Positions 36,156 to 43,456 of a stretch of DNA of 64,000 bases are shown one piece after another; position 1 is the first letter of the stretch; each line of letters opens with the position of its first letter. The notes beneath the pieces are model-generated. The model did not search any database. It saw nothing but the letters and a program-made list of their open reading frames with translations, and was not told the DNA's origin. The stretch spans positions 310,001-374,000 of the forward strand of contig NZ_JSVU01000004.1 in the NCBI RefSeq assembly GCF_000952855.1, written 5' to 3'. The stretch is from Aequorivita vladivostokensis. GTDB taxonomy: Bacteria; Bacteroidota; Bacteroidia; Flavobacteriales; Flavobacteriaceae. The position numbers were made by a program, and so were the translations under genes.

Positions 36156-36197
36156 AAAAAGCCCAACATAACAGCTGGGCTTTTTGCTCCTCTTGGG
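36156..36197. repeat. Hairpin plus degraded tRNA 3' end
   Basis: AAAAAGCCCA (36156-36165) and TGGGCTTTTT (36176-36185) form a perfect 10-bp stem. GCTCCTCTTGGG follows, which equals the start of the attachment repeat (GCTCCTCCTCTTGGG) with three bases missing. The order terminator then tRNA end copies the layout at tRNA-Asn, so this looks like a decayed third copy. Confidence 0.5.
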
Positions 36198-36301
36198 TTT
36201 TTTTCGATGCGCTCCTAGGGTTGCTTACTTGGGACAAACTTATCGCCCAATACACTTAACCTAAAACAAAAAAACCAGCCTAATTAAAGACTGGCTTGTT
36301 T

Positions 36302-36349
36302 TGCTCCTCCTCTTGGGCTCGAACCAAGGACCCTCTGATTAACAGTCAG
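36302..36349. repeat. Left attachment repeat (attL), 48 bp
   Basis: The sequence is identical to 55774-55821 and corresponds to the 3' half of tRNA-Asn from the anticodon stem to past the acceptor end. It is not a complete tRNA here: the flanking base at 36350 diverges from the tRNA. Confidence 0.92.
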
Positions 36350-36459
36350 TAAAGGCATCTTTTCAGATAGAAGCAATTTTTTGCACAACGTTGCAAATAT
36401 AGGCATTTATAGAATTATGCACTTTCTCTTGTTTTCATATTTTGACTCTTTTTAGCCAA

Positions 36460-36492
36460 AATGTTTAACCTATGTTTAACCTATGTTTAACC
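36460..36492 (+). promoter_or_regulatory. Left subterminal 11-bp repeats, possible integrase arm sites
   Basis: Three units follow without gaps: AATGTTTAACC (36460-36470), TATGTTTAACC (36471-36481) and TATGTTTAACC (36482-36492). The first two recur in the same order and strand at 55702-55723 inside the right end. Subterminal direct repeats near both att cores fit arm-type integrase or excisionase sites. The stretch 36350-36653 contains no gene. Confidence 0.6.
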
Positions 36493-36653
36493 TGAAATTT
36501 TACAAACCTTCAAAATTAATGAAGTTGGCAATGTAATTTTAAATTAATATCAATAGAATTGTTTGACCTAAGAGTAACCAAACTTGAATTTTCAACCAAC
36601 TTTATATGTTTGGGAATACTTTTAAATCAACTAATTTTAAATCCATAATCTAT

Positions 36654-37013
36654 TTAAAAAGGCAAGTCATTATCTGGTTCATCCAAAAAACTTACTGGTT
36701 CTATTTCTGTAGGGCTATCTACTATTGGTTCTTGACCATTTAACAGCTCTATTCTCCATCCTTGAATGGAATTAAAGTATTTTGGCACACCTTCAGGATT
36801 TATCCATTCCCTGCCTCTAAAATTGACGCTAATTTTCACATCCTGACCTACTGCATACCTATCCAGCAACTCACATTTGTCTTGGGTGAATTCTATTAAA
36901 ATATGTTGGGGGAATTGTTCTTCAGTAGTGATTACTACTTCACGCTTTCTAAAGCCATTATCACCTATATTTTGGGTGTCATTCAACACTTTTATTTTAC
37001 CTGTTATTTCCAT
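36654..37013 (-). CDS. DUF3127 protein, SSB-like OB-fold
   Basis: This 119-aa protein matches DUF3127, an OB-fold family in Bacteroidota: MEITGKIKVLNDTQNIGDNGFRKRE, FTQDKCELLDRYAVGQDV and VNFRGREW. It ends EPDNDLPF, an acidic tip like that of canonical SSB, which binds repair and replication partners. A ssDNA-binding role in the element is therefore plausible but inferred. It starts 4 bp after the preceding gene and is the last gene of a five-gene minus-strand operon. Confidence 0.8.
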   Translation of the reverse strand: MEITGKIKVLNDTQNIGDNGFRKREVVITTEEQFPQHILIEFTQDKCELLDRYAVGQDVKISVNFRGREWINPEGVPKYFNSIQGWRIELLNGQEPIVDSPTEIEPVSFLDEPDNDLPF

Positions 37014-37017
37014 TATG

Positions 37018-37323
37018 CTAATAATTTATTTCATTAATAATTTTATCGAGGTTAATCAATTTGTGAGAATTAACTGTGCCTCTGTGTTTTTCAGAAACTT
37101 CGCAGAGTTTATCATACAGCGAAATGAATTCTATATTTTTTTTGATTGATTTGTGTTCTTCTACAACAACAGTTGGGAATTCGGCTTTAAGAATATTGAT
37201 GCATTTGCATAAATATTTGTAACGTTCTTCTTCCTTGATTAGCCACCAATCAATCTTTCCCCTTGTATAGGCACCATCTTCGGCTAATGATTTTAACTCA
37301 TTTATTATATCTATAAGCTTCAC
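37018..37323 (-). CDS. Unknown small helical protein
   Basis: This 101-aa cytoplasmic protein is rich in K, E, I and N, with no family recognised and no membrane segment. It overlaps the upstream membrane-protein gene by 4 bp (ATGA-type) and is followed 4 bp later by the DUF3127 gene, so it belongs to the same operon. The coupling suggests a joint role with the membrane proteins. Confidence 0.65.
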   Translation of the reverse strand: MKLIDIINELKSLAEDGAYTRGKIDWWLIKEEERYKYLCKCINILKAEFPTVVVEEHKSIKKNIEFISLYDKLCEVSEKHRGTVNSHKLINLDKIINEINY

Positions 37324-37955
37324 TTTAAAAAGGGCTTTATTTTTTCACTTAAGAGAATGTAGAGAGTAGTTTTCTTAATTATAAAATAGATAAATATTAT
37401 TATGAAAAAAGTTGCTATAAAAGCCATCCAATTAAACTCAAAATCCCCGTTTAAGTAACTGTTTTCAGTAGTTAATGTAAAGAAACCAGTTTCTGCACGT
37501 AAAGATTCTATAAATAAATCCTTTCTCCATTCTGCATTTTTGTTTAAAGCCATACTTAGCATATATGCATCAGGTTTTTTAAAGTAATAGCCAAAAACGT
37601 AAGAAATGGTTAAAGCCGCAAATACCCATACAGCCATCATTACAATTTCGGCATTCATAATTATTTGAGCTTTCATATATTTTCCATTGGAAAAGTTTCT
37701 TTTATTTGGTTTTTCAGTATCTGTGTTTTGTAGTAAAAATGCGTTAAGCTTTAGATTTGAATTGAAAAAACTCAATTTGTAAATTTTCTTATTTAAAATT
37801 ACAGTGGAAGTAAGAAACACTAAAATTAATGTCAAAAGTATCAGGATAAAATACTCACTGCGTAGATTTATAAACTCAGTTATATTGTACTTTATATAGG
37901 TCAAACCTACACCAGTCATAACAATTAAAGTTTTAAGTATATTTTCTTTTTTCAT
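37320..37955 (-). CDS. Unknown membrane protein, four predicted helices
   Basis: This 211-aa protein has hydrophobic segments near residues 7-20, 34-53, 103-124 and 175-199, with a soluble loop between the third and fourth. The family is not recognised. It starts at the last base of the upstream gene's stop codon and overlaps the next by 4 bp, so translation is coupled along the operon. Confidence 0.65.
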   Translation of the reverse strand: MKKENILKTLIVMTGVGLTYIKYNITEFINLRSEYFILILLTLILVFLTSTVILNKKIYKLSFFNSNLKLNAFLLQNTDTEKPNKRNFSNGKYMKAQIIMNAEIVMMAVWVFAALTISYVFGYYFKKPDAYMLSMALNKNAEWRKDLFIESLRAETGFFTLTTENSYLNGDFEFNWMAFIATFFIIIFIYFIIKKTTLYILLSEKIKPFLK

Positions 37956-38293
37956 TATCGTAGATTTAAAATTGAAAATAATGTTGAAGCAATAGAAATA
38001 ATCATAATTAGACTGCCATTGCTTCTAATAGCAGATGAAAACTTAAATTGTTTTTCTTGATTAAAATTTTTCTTTCTCATCGAAAGATAACCGCCAACGA
38101 AAATTCCAAGAGGTACAAAAGCGAATAGATATAACGATGATATTGAAATGATTGATAATCCCTGATTTACTTCATCTTTTCGGTTAAAAATTAAATAAAT
38201 CAGATTTATTCCGGCTAATAATAGTATTGGAGATAAAACAATTAGTAATGGAGATACCATTAATATTGCTGTAATAAATAATTGAATATTCAT
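37955..38293 (-). CDS. Unknown small membrane protein, three predicted helices
   Basis: This 112-aa protein has three hydrophobic segments (residues 5-38, 46-68 and 88-109) around a basic loop (RKKNFNQEKQ). The family is not recognised. It overlaps the upstream gene by 4 bp and shares its last base with the next start. It is part of the XRE-controlled operon. Confidence 0.65.
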   Translation of the reverse strand: MNIQLFITAILMVSPLLIVLSPILLLAGINLIYLIFNRKDEVNQGLSIISISSLYLFAFVPLGIFVGGYLSMRKKNFNQEKQFKFSSAIRSNGSLIMIISIASTLFSILNLR

Positions 38294-38691
38294 TTTGTTA
38301 TTTTTTTAATGATTAAGTATATGATTATGCTACCTACTAGCACTAAAGAATAAGTGTAAAAGTCAAAAGAGGTATTGTTAGCAATATGATTTATAGGTTT
38401 TTCTAAACTTTGCTCATCTTTATATCTTGAAAAATTGCCTTTATCGTCAGTTAAAACATTAGTTAAATGAGTGTTACCATCTTTATTGACATTTTCATTT
38501 GGTATGGTTGAAGTTGAATACTTTTTCTCTAAAGCTTGTCCTCGGTTCCATAGCTCTTTTGAAGATTCTGATTTGAGGATCTTACCATTCAATTCTAATG
38601 TTGAAACATAATTACCTTCAGCATCTACAATACCACGATCAATGTAACTATAGCCGTTTACTTCTAATACTTTAATGTCAAATTCATCCAT
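38290..38691 (-). CDS. Unknown tail-anchored protein
   Basis: This 133-aa protein has a soluble N-terminal domain (residues 1-108) with a beta-like repeat (GIVDAEGNYVSTLELNGKI) and one C-terminal transmembrane helix (YSLVLVGSIIIYLIIKKITK). The family is not recognised. It is the first gene of the five-gene operon, divergent from an XRE regulator whose likely operator lies between them. Confidence 0.65.
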   Translation of the reverse strand: MDEFDIKVLEVNGYSYIDRGIVDAEGNYVSTLELNGKILKSESSKELWNRGQALEKKYSTSTIPNENVNKDGNTHLTNVLTDDKGNFSRYKDEQSLEKPINHIANNTSFDFYTYSLVLVGSIIIYLIIKKITK

Positions 38692-38746
38692 AACACATTT
38701 TTAGATAGGTTTATTAAAACAAATATAAATGAATTTACAGACCGAT

Positions 38747-38780
38747 ATGTCTTTGGCTCGATTTAACATTTAAAAGACAT
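38747..38780. promoter_or_regulatory. Inverted repeat between operon and XRE regulator
   Basis: ATGTCTTT (38747-38754) and AAAGACAT (38773-38780) are perfect inverted copies 18 bp apart, between the divergent genes starting at 38691 and 38791. The position suits an operator for the XRE protein acting on both directions. Confidence 0.5.
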
Positions 38781-38790
38781 TTCAGTCATT

Positions 38791-39012
38791 ATGAAAGATA
38801 ATGACAGCAAGGCAATTCTATTAGAGTTGGCAAACAGAATAAAGACATTGAGGAATGAAAGAAATTTAACACAAGCTGTTTGCTATGAAGATACCGGCAT
38901 TAATTTTGGCCGTATAGAAAGAGGTGTAAGGGATATAAGCTTTACAACACTTGTGAAAATTTGCAAGTACTTTAATGTTTCAATGAATGAATTATTAAAA
39001 GATACTTTTTAA
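38791..39012 (+). CDS. XRE-family transcriptional regulator
   Basis: This 73-aa protein is almost entirely an HTH_3 domain (LANRIKTLRNERNLTQAVCYEDTGINFGRIERG, then DISFTTLVKICKYFNVSMNELL). Such single-domain XRE proteins commonly repress themselves and a divergent operon. Here the divergent five-gene operon and an inverted repeat in the spacer are the probable targets. Confidence 0.88.
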   Translation: MKDNDSKAILLELANRIKTLRNERNLTQAVCYEDTGINFGRIERGVRDISFTTLVKICKYFNVSMNELLKDTF

Positions 39013-39143
39013 AATTTCGCTATTAATACTAATCTATAAGATTTTCAACCGTACATTTTTAGCCTTAAAAAGCTGTATTCTCTTGCCCTCACAAATAAAT
39101 AATTCGTACTTCTTTTCAATTTTAGTATGTATAGAGTTGATGA

Positions 39144-39578
39144 TTACATTAACCCATTATCAGCAAAACTGAAATAATCACCTCTTGTAATTATTAAATG
39201 GTCCAAAAGTTCAATTTCAAGGAATTGACCAGCTTTTTTAATCTTGTAGGTAATATTTTTATCAGAGTTACTTGGATTAAGATTTCCACTTGGATGATTG
39301 TGGGCAACAATTATGTTACTAGCATTGCATTTTAAAGCAACTGCGAATACTAATTTTACATCGACAATTGTTCCGGATATACCTCCTTTGGACATAGAAT
39401 ATACTCCCAAAACCATATTGGCTCGATTTAATAATAAAATTTTAAATTCTTCTTGCAATTCAAGCGTATCTTTACACCAAGAATTCAGCAAAATTTTAGC
39501 GGAATCATTACTGTTGCTAACTTTTAGTTTCTTTTGTTTACTGGTTGAATATGAGACACTTATTTCTGAAATTTTCAT
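39144..39578 (-). CDS. RadC-family JAB/MPN-domain protein
   Basis: This 144-aa protein has the JAMM metal motif HNHPSGNLNPSNSD near residue 95 and the RadC segment DHLIITRGDYFSFADNGLM at the C terminus. The helix-hairpin-helix N terminus of full-length RadC is absent, as is usual in RadC copies on Bacteroidota mobile elements. The catalytic target is unknown; a role in element DNA processing or anti-restriction is only a guess. Confidence 0.88.
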   Translation of the reverse strand: MKISEISVSYSTSKQKKLKVSNSNDSAKILLNSWCKDTLELQEEFKILLLNRANMVLGVYSMSKGGISGTIVDVKLVFAVALKCNASNIIVAHNHPSGNLNPSNSDKNITYKIKKAGQFLEIELLDHLIITRGDYFSFADNGLM

Positions 39579-39932
39579 CGTTTTTTATTTAAAAATTGTT
39601 GATATTCTCAAATTTTTTTAATAACTTTGAAAAAGAAGTTTCTTTCTGAAACACTTCAGCGAAATTCTTCACAAACTCATTTAAATAAGGAGGATGGAAA
39701 GAGCTTTGAAGTTTCTTTCTTTTTGGTTCTTTTTCTTTCTTTAGACTTATCAAAACCTATTTATTCGTACTTACTCCTATTTTACTTTTACCTTCAGGCA
39801 AATTAATATATCCCAAGATGCCTAATCAGCTACAAATAACTATAAGCTAGGCTACTTGTAACCATATTTATTTATTTGAAGGTCAGTTCAATTATGAGTA
39901 AAAAAGAAAGGGTCTTTATAAAATTTTAAAAC
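39579..39932. other. Spacer without a gene
   Basis: This A+T-rich spacer has pyrimidine-rich TTTCTTTCT stretches (about 39710-39745). No open frame with recognisable features, tRNA or clear repeat was found. It includes the presumed promoter of the RadC-type gene. Confidence 0.5.
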
Positions 39933-39964
39933 ACAGCCCAATCTATCTATATAGACTAGGCTGT
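39933..39964 (-). terminator. Hairpin terminator downstream of the 126-aa protein gene
   Basis: ACAGCC (39933-39938) pairs with GGCTGT (39959-39964), with partial pairing inside the loop. T runs lie on both sides. It is 8 bp beyond the stop codon at 39972. Confidence 0.65.
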
Positions 39965-39971
39965 TGTTTTT

Positions 39972-40352
39972 TTATTCTGCTGGCTCTAATATGCCATTTT
40001 GCGAGAACACATTAGATGAAGCGGTAACTTTTTGTTCCTGCTTTGGCTTTCCAGCATCATCTATTGTATAAACCCATCTGTGGGAAAGTGTAATTTCCTC
40101 GCCAGTTTCCTTGACAACATATTCAAAAGGCTCACATTCCTCTTTAATGATGCTTCCCGGCATTTCTGTGCCAATTAGCCCATTGCAGGTCTGTTCATCA
40201 AATGTTGAAGGTATAAATGCCCTTTTTGCAGTTGCATAGAATTTGCCAGTAACTTTGCTTAATACCATTTCAATGCCACCTTGCAGTTCCAATACGAAGA
40301 ATGATGTTCCATCTTCCTTTTCTCTTTCTTTGTAATTAATAATTCTTACCAT
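39972..40352 (-). CDS. Unknown conserved-looking mobile-element protein
   Basis: This 126-aa soluble protein begins MVRIINYKEREKEDGTSFFVLELQGG and contains ITLSHRWVYT near the C terminus. I recognise it only as a type of hypothetical protein met on Bacteroidota plasmids and elements. The start at 40352 is preferred; the longer frame upstream has atypical composition and crosses a G-rich non-coding patch. A terminator follows the stop. Confidence 0.65.
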   Translation of the reverse strand: MVRIINYKEREKEDGTSFFVLELQGGIEMVLSKVTGKFYATAKRAFIPSTFDEQTCNGLIGTEMPGSIIKEECEPFEYVVKETGEEITLSHRWVYTIDDAGKPKQEQKVTASSNVFSQNGILEPAE

Positions 40353-40652
40353 TGTTTTTGATTTTTGAGTGTGAATAAATGCTCCCTGTTTTGTTTTATA
40401 CACGCAACAAATTATCTCAGCTATCAACTTGAAATAATATTGACTGCCAGAAAAAACTTTTGTTTGAAAAGTGGTAGGGGGGAGTTTCCCTTCCAGAACT
40501 AAGTGGGGGTTTTGAGCAGGGTAGGTCAAGCATTCACAGGAAAGACCAAAAATTTTATTTCTCAATTTTTTTTGGGTTAATTGATTCCTGCACTTAAATA
40601 ATGGTATTTTTAATGTTTAAAAATTTTTCTAAATAAAACCGAAGTATAGCAT
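40353..40652. other. Spacer with a G-rich patch, no gene
   Basis: Between the 126-aa protein gene and mod lies a patch (about 40470-40550) with G runs (GGTAGGGGGGAG, GTGGGGG) in otherwise A+T-rich DNA. It could hold a promoter, an origin or a transfer site, but no motif supports any of these firmly. Confidence 0.4.
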
Positions 40653-42254
40653 ATGCCAACATTAAATTGGATAGGAAAGGAAAAAGTAATTAACCATCAC
40701 CAAGATGTACCCTATAAAATTTTAGAACCTCAATACACTTTTGCCAATGGCAAGGAAAGTGAAGATGCTACTTCACAAAACAAAATTATTCACGGAGATA
40801 ACCTTGAAGCTTTAAAGAGCTTGTTGCCTGAATATGAAGGTAGAATAAAATGTATCTACATAGACCCACCATACAATACAGGTAATGAAGGTTGGGTATA
40901 TAATGATAACGTAAATGACCCTAAACTTAAAAAATGGTTGGGACAAGTTGTAGGCAAGGAAAGTGAGGATTTAAGTAGACACGATAAGTGGCTCTGTATG
41001 ATGTACCCAAGGCTAAAACTACTGCATAAGTTACTCGCTGATGATGGAGCAATCTTTATTTCAATTGATGACAATGAACAAGGATTTTTAAGAATTATCT
41101 GTGATGAAATTTTTGGTGGTTCTAATTTTTTAGCAAATGTTATTTGGGAAAAAGTATATAGTCCCAGGATGGATTCAAAAGGTTTTAGTGCAAGTCACGA
41201 TTTTATAATTTCTTATCAAAAATCTCCGCTTTTTAAGGTGAGAAAACTCAAAATAGAGCAATCTGATAAACAATTTAAAAACTATGATGAAGAAAAGAAA
41301 AAATATTACAGAAGTCGATCCTTAAAAAAGGAAGGTTCAAATTCCTTGAGGACAGATAGACCAAACCTGTATTATTCACTAAAAGACCCAGATGGAAATG
41401 ATATTTTTCCATTGAAACCAAATGGTGTAGAGAGCTGTTGGCGCTGGTCTATGGAAACCTATAATAAAAATGTAGAATTGGGGAATGTAGAATGGATTAA
41501 AAAAAATGGAAAGTGGCAAGTTTATGTGAAGCAGTGGAAAGAAAAAGATCCTAAAAGACCCCCTAATACTTTATGGATTAGTAAAGAAGTTGGGCACAAT
41601 CATAGTGCTAAAGATGAGATCAAGGGGTTTCAATTAAAATCTACGTTTGACACTCCCAAACCCTCAACGTTAATAGAAAGAATTATAAGTATTTCAGCTA
41701 ATAAAAATGATATTATCCTTGATTCCTTTGCAGGTTCAGGCACAACAGCCCACGCAGTTTTAAATCTAAACAAAGAAGATGGTGGCAATAGAAAATTCAT
41801 TTTAATAGAAATGGAGGATTATGCCAATACCATTACCGCTGAAAGAGTAAAAAGAGTTATTAAAGGTTATGGTGAAGGTTCAAAAACTATTGAAGGTACT
41901 GGTGGAGATTTTACATATTATGAATTAGGCAAACCTTTATTTTTAGACAATGGTTTTTTAAATGAAGAAGTTGAACTAGATAAGATTCTAGAATATGTAT
42001 GGTATAGTGAAACCAGAGCTTCATTTAAAAAACCGAAAGAGGAATACTTGTTAGGTTCTAAAAATGATACAGCATATTATTTTCAATACCAAAAAGACAG
42101 TTTAACCACATTGGATGAAACATTTTTAAGGTCTATAAAAACTAAGGCTAGCCAGTACATTATTTATGCAGATAATTGTTTGCTTGACCAAAGTATTATG
42201 GATAAATATAATATTGTATTCAAAAAGATACCTAGAGATATAAGTAGGTTTTAA
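40653..42254 (+). CDS. mod: Type III restriction-modification methyltransferase (Mod)
   Basis: This 533-aa N6-adenine DNA methyltransferase of the beta class has the catalytic DPPY at residues 71-74 and the AdoMet motif DSFAGSGTT at 357-365, in the order typical of Mod. The opening MPTLNWIGKEKVINHHQD is characteristic of type III Mod. The variable middle should recognise the target sequence. Mod methylates one strand and forms a complex with Res. The partner res is downstream, separated by a fic gene. Confidence 0.92.
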   Translation: MPTLNWIGKEKVINHHQDVPYKILEPQYTFANGKESEDATSQNKIIHGDNLEALKSLLPEYEGRIKCIYIDPPYNTGNEGWVYNDNVNDPKLKKWLGQVVGKESEDLSRHDKWLCMMYPRLKLLHKLLADDGAIFISIDDNEQGFLRIICDEIFGGSNFLANVIWEKVYSPRMDSKGFSASHDFIISYQKSPLFKVRKLKIEQSDKQFKNYDEEKKKYYRSRSLKKEGSNSLRTDRPNLYYSLKDPDGNDIFPLKPNGVESCWRWSMETYNKNVELGNVEWIKKNGKWQVYVKQWKEKDPKRPPNTLWISKEVGHNHSAKDEIKGFQLKSTFDTPKPSTLIERIISISANKNDIILDSFAGSGTTAHAVLNLNKEDGGNRKFILIEMEDYANTITAERVKRVIKGYGEGSKTIEGTGGDFTYYELGKPLFLDNGFLNEEVELDKILEYVWYSETRASFKKPKEEYLLGSKNDTAYYFQYQKDSLTTLDETFLRSIKTKASQYIIYADNCLLDQSIMDKYNIVFKKIPRDISRF

Positions 42255-42268
42255 ACTCAATAAACAAA

Positions 42269-42368
42269 TATTTGTGCATAAGAAGCTGTACGTGCACAAA
42301 AAAGAGTACTTTGTTGTGCATATAAAGGCAAACATATACAACTTTAAAGTATTATTTGTGCATAAGAA
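42269..42368 (+). promoter_or_regulatory. Phased TTGTGCAT repeats upstream of fic
   Basis: TTGTGCAT occurs at 42272, 42314 and 42356, exactly 42 bp apart. The first and third are part of a 16-bp perfect direct repeat (TATTTGTGCATAAGAA at 42269-42284 and 42353-42368). GTGCACAA at 42292-42299 is an inverted near-copy. The last repeat ends 9 bp before the fic ATG. Helically phased sites suggest a regulator binding cooperatively between mod and fic. Confidence 0.6.
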
Positions 42369-42377
42369 ACTAATAAG

Positions 42378-43442
42378 ATGAGTGAGATAAAAATACACGA
42401 ACTTCCTCCTAATACAAATTGTGAGACGGTGCCAATTTTAAAAGCACTTGCTAAGGCCAGTAGAGCTTTGGGTGAACTAAAGGGAGAGGTTAAGAAGATT
42501 CCTAATTCTCAAATTTTAATTGATACTTTATCCCTCCAAGAAGCTAAAGATAGTAACGAGATAGAAAACATTGTTACTACAGATGATGAATTATATCAAG
42601 CTGCTGTTGATGAAAATATAACTTCTGTTGCTGCTAAGGAAGCTACTAATTATGCTGATGCATTAAAGTTTGGATATAATATTATTAAAACAAAAGGAAT
42701 ATTAACTACTAATGACATTATAAAAATTCAACAAAGGATTGCACCTCATCATCCTGTAAGAAAAATTCCTGGAACGGTTTTAAAAAATCCTAGAACTGAG
42801 GAAGTAGTATTTACTCCTCCTCAAAACATCAAGGAGATAAACAATCTTTTGAATAATTTAGAAATCTATATAAACACCCCTGAATTCCATAATATTGATT
42901 GTTTAATAAAAATGCCCATCATCCATTTTCAATTTGAAAGCATCCATCCATTTTATGACGGCAATGGAAGAACAGGAAGAATATTGAATATGCTTTATTT
43001 GGTACAACAAAACTTGTTGGATATTCCCGTGTTATATTTAAGTAGCTATATAATAAGGAATAAGAATGATTATTATAGATTGTTACAAGAGGTAAGAACA
43101 AAGAGTTCTTGGGAAGAATGGATTATATGGATGCTTGTTGGAGTCGAGAAAACAGCTTTGGAAACTATTAAAGTGGTAAATAAAATTAAAATTTTAATGG
43201 ATGATTATAAAAATGAGATTAGAACAAATTTTAGTTTTTACAGCCACGACTTAATCAACATCATTTTTAAACATCCATATACAAAAATTGATTTTTTAGA
43301 AAGAGAGTTGGGAGTACACAGAAATACCGCTAGTAGTTATTTAAATACACTTGCAAGACACGGTTTATTAACCAAGGTTAAAATTGGCAAAAGAAATTAT
43401 TACATAAATCAAAAGCTTTTCAATATTCTAACCAAAAGATAA
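42378..43442 (+). CDS. Fic-family AMP-transferase-like protein
   Basis: This 354-aa protein has the complete Fic motif HPFYDGNGRTGR at residues 190-201, so it should transfer AMP or another nucleotide moiety to protein hydroxyls. A self-inhibitory motif of the (S/T)xxxE(G/N) type lies at S59-N64 (SNEIEN), which places it among class II Fic proteins with an N-terminal inhibitory helix. The C-terminal 80 residues look like a winged-helix domain (DFLERELGVHRNTASSYLNTLARHG). It sits between mod and res, 14 bp before res, so it is probably part of the restriction operon. Confidence 0.92.
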   Translation: MSEIKIHELPPNTNCETVPILKALAKASRALGELKGEVKKIPNSQILIDTLSLQEAKDSNEIENIVTTDDELYQAAVDENITSVAAKEATNYADALKFGYNIIKTKGILTTNDIIKIQQRIAPHHPVRKIPGTVLKNPRTEEVVFTPPQNIKEINNLLNNLEIYINTPEFHNIDCLIKMPIIHFQFESIHPFYDGNGRTGRILNMLYLVQQNLLDIPVLYLSSYIIRNKNDYYRLLQEVRTKSSWEEWIIWMLVGVEKTALETIKVVNKIKILMDDYKNEIRTNFSFYSHDLINIIFKHPYTKIDFLERELGVHRNTASSYLNTLARHGLLTKVKIGKRNYYINQKLFNILTKR

Positions 43443-43456
43443 CAGTATTAATATTT

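Larger units (their letters stand above)
35738..36301. other. Gene-poor spacer next to the integrated element
   Basis: No convincing gene is seen in these 564 bases. They hold an 11-bp tandem repeat (35882-35933), a hairpin followed by a degraded tRNA 3' end (36156-36197), and a weak hairpin at 36272-36297 directly before the left attachment repeat. That last hairpin (AAACCAG/CTGGCTT) is probably the original chromosomal terminator of tRNA-Asn, now separated from its gene by the insertion. Confidence 0.6.

Noticed and set aside
36302-36349. A second tRNA-Asn gene at the left end of the element
   Set aside because: Only the 3' part is present; the D arm and 5' acceptor strand are missing after 36349, so it is an attachment repeat.
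39144-39578. RadC-type protein as a functional DNA repair RadC
   Set aside because: It lacks the N-terminal helix-hairpin-helix region; the element copy is better called a JAB-domain protein.
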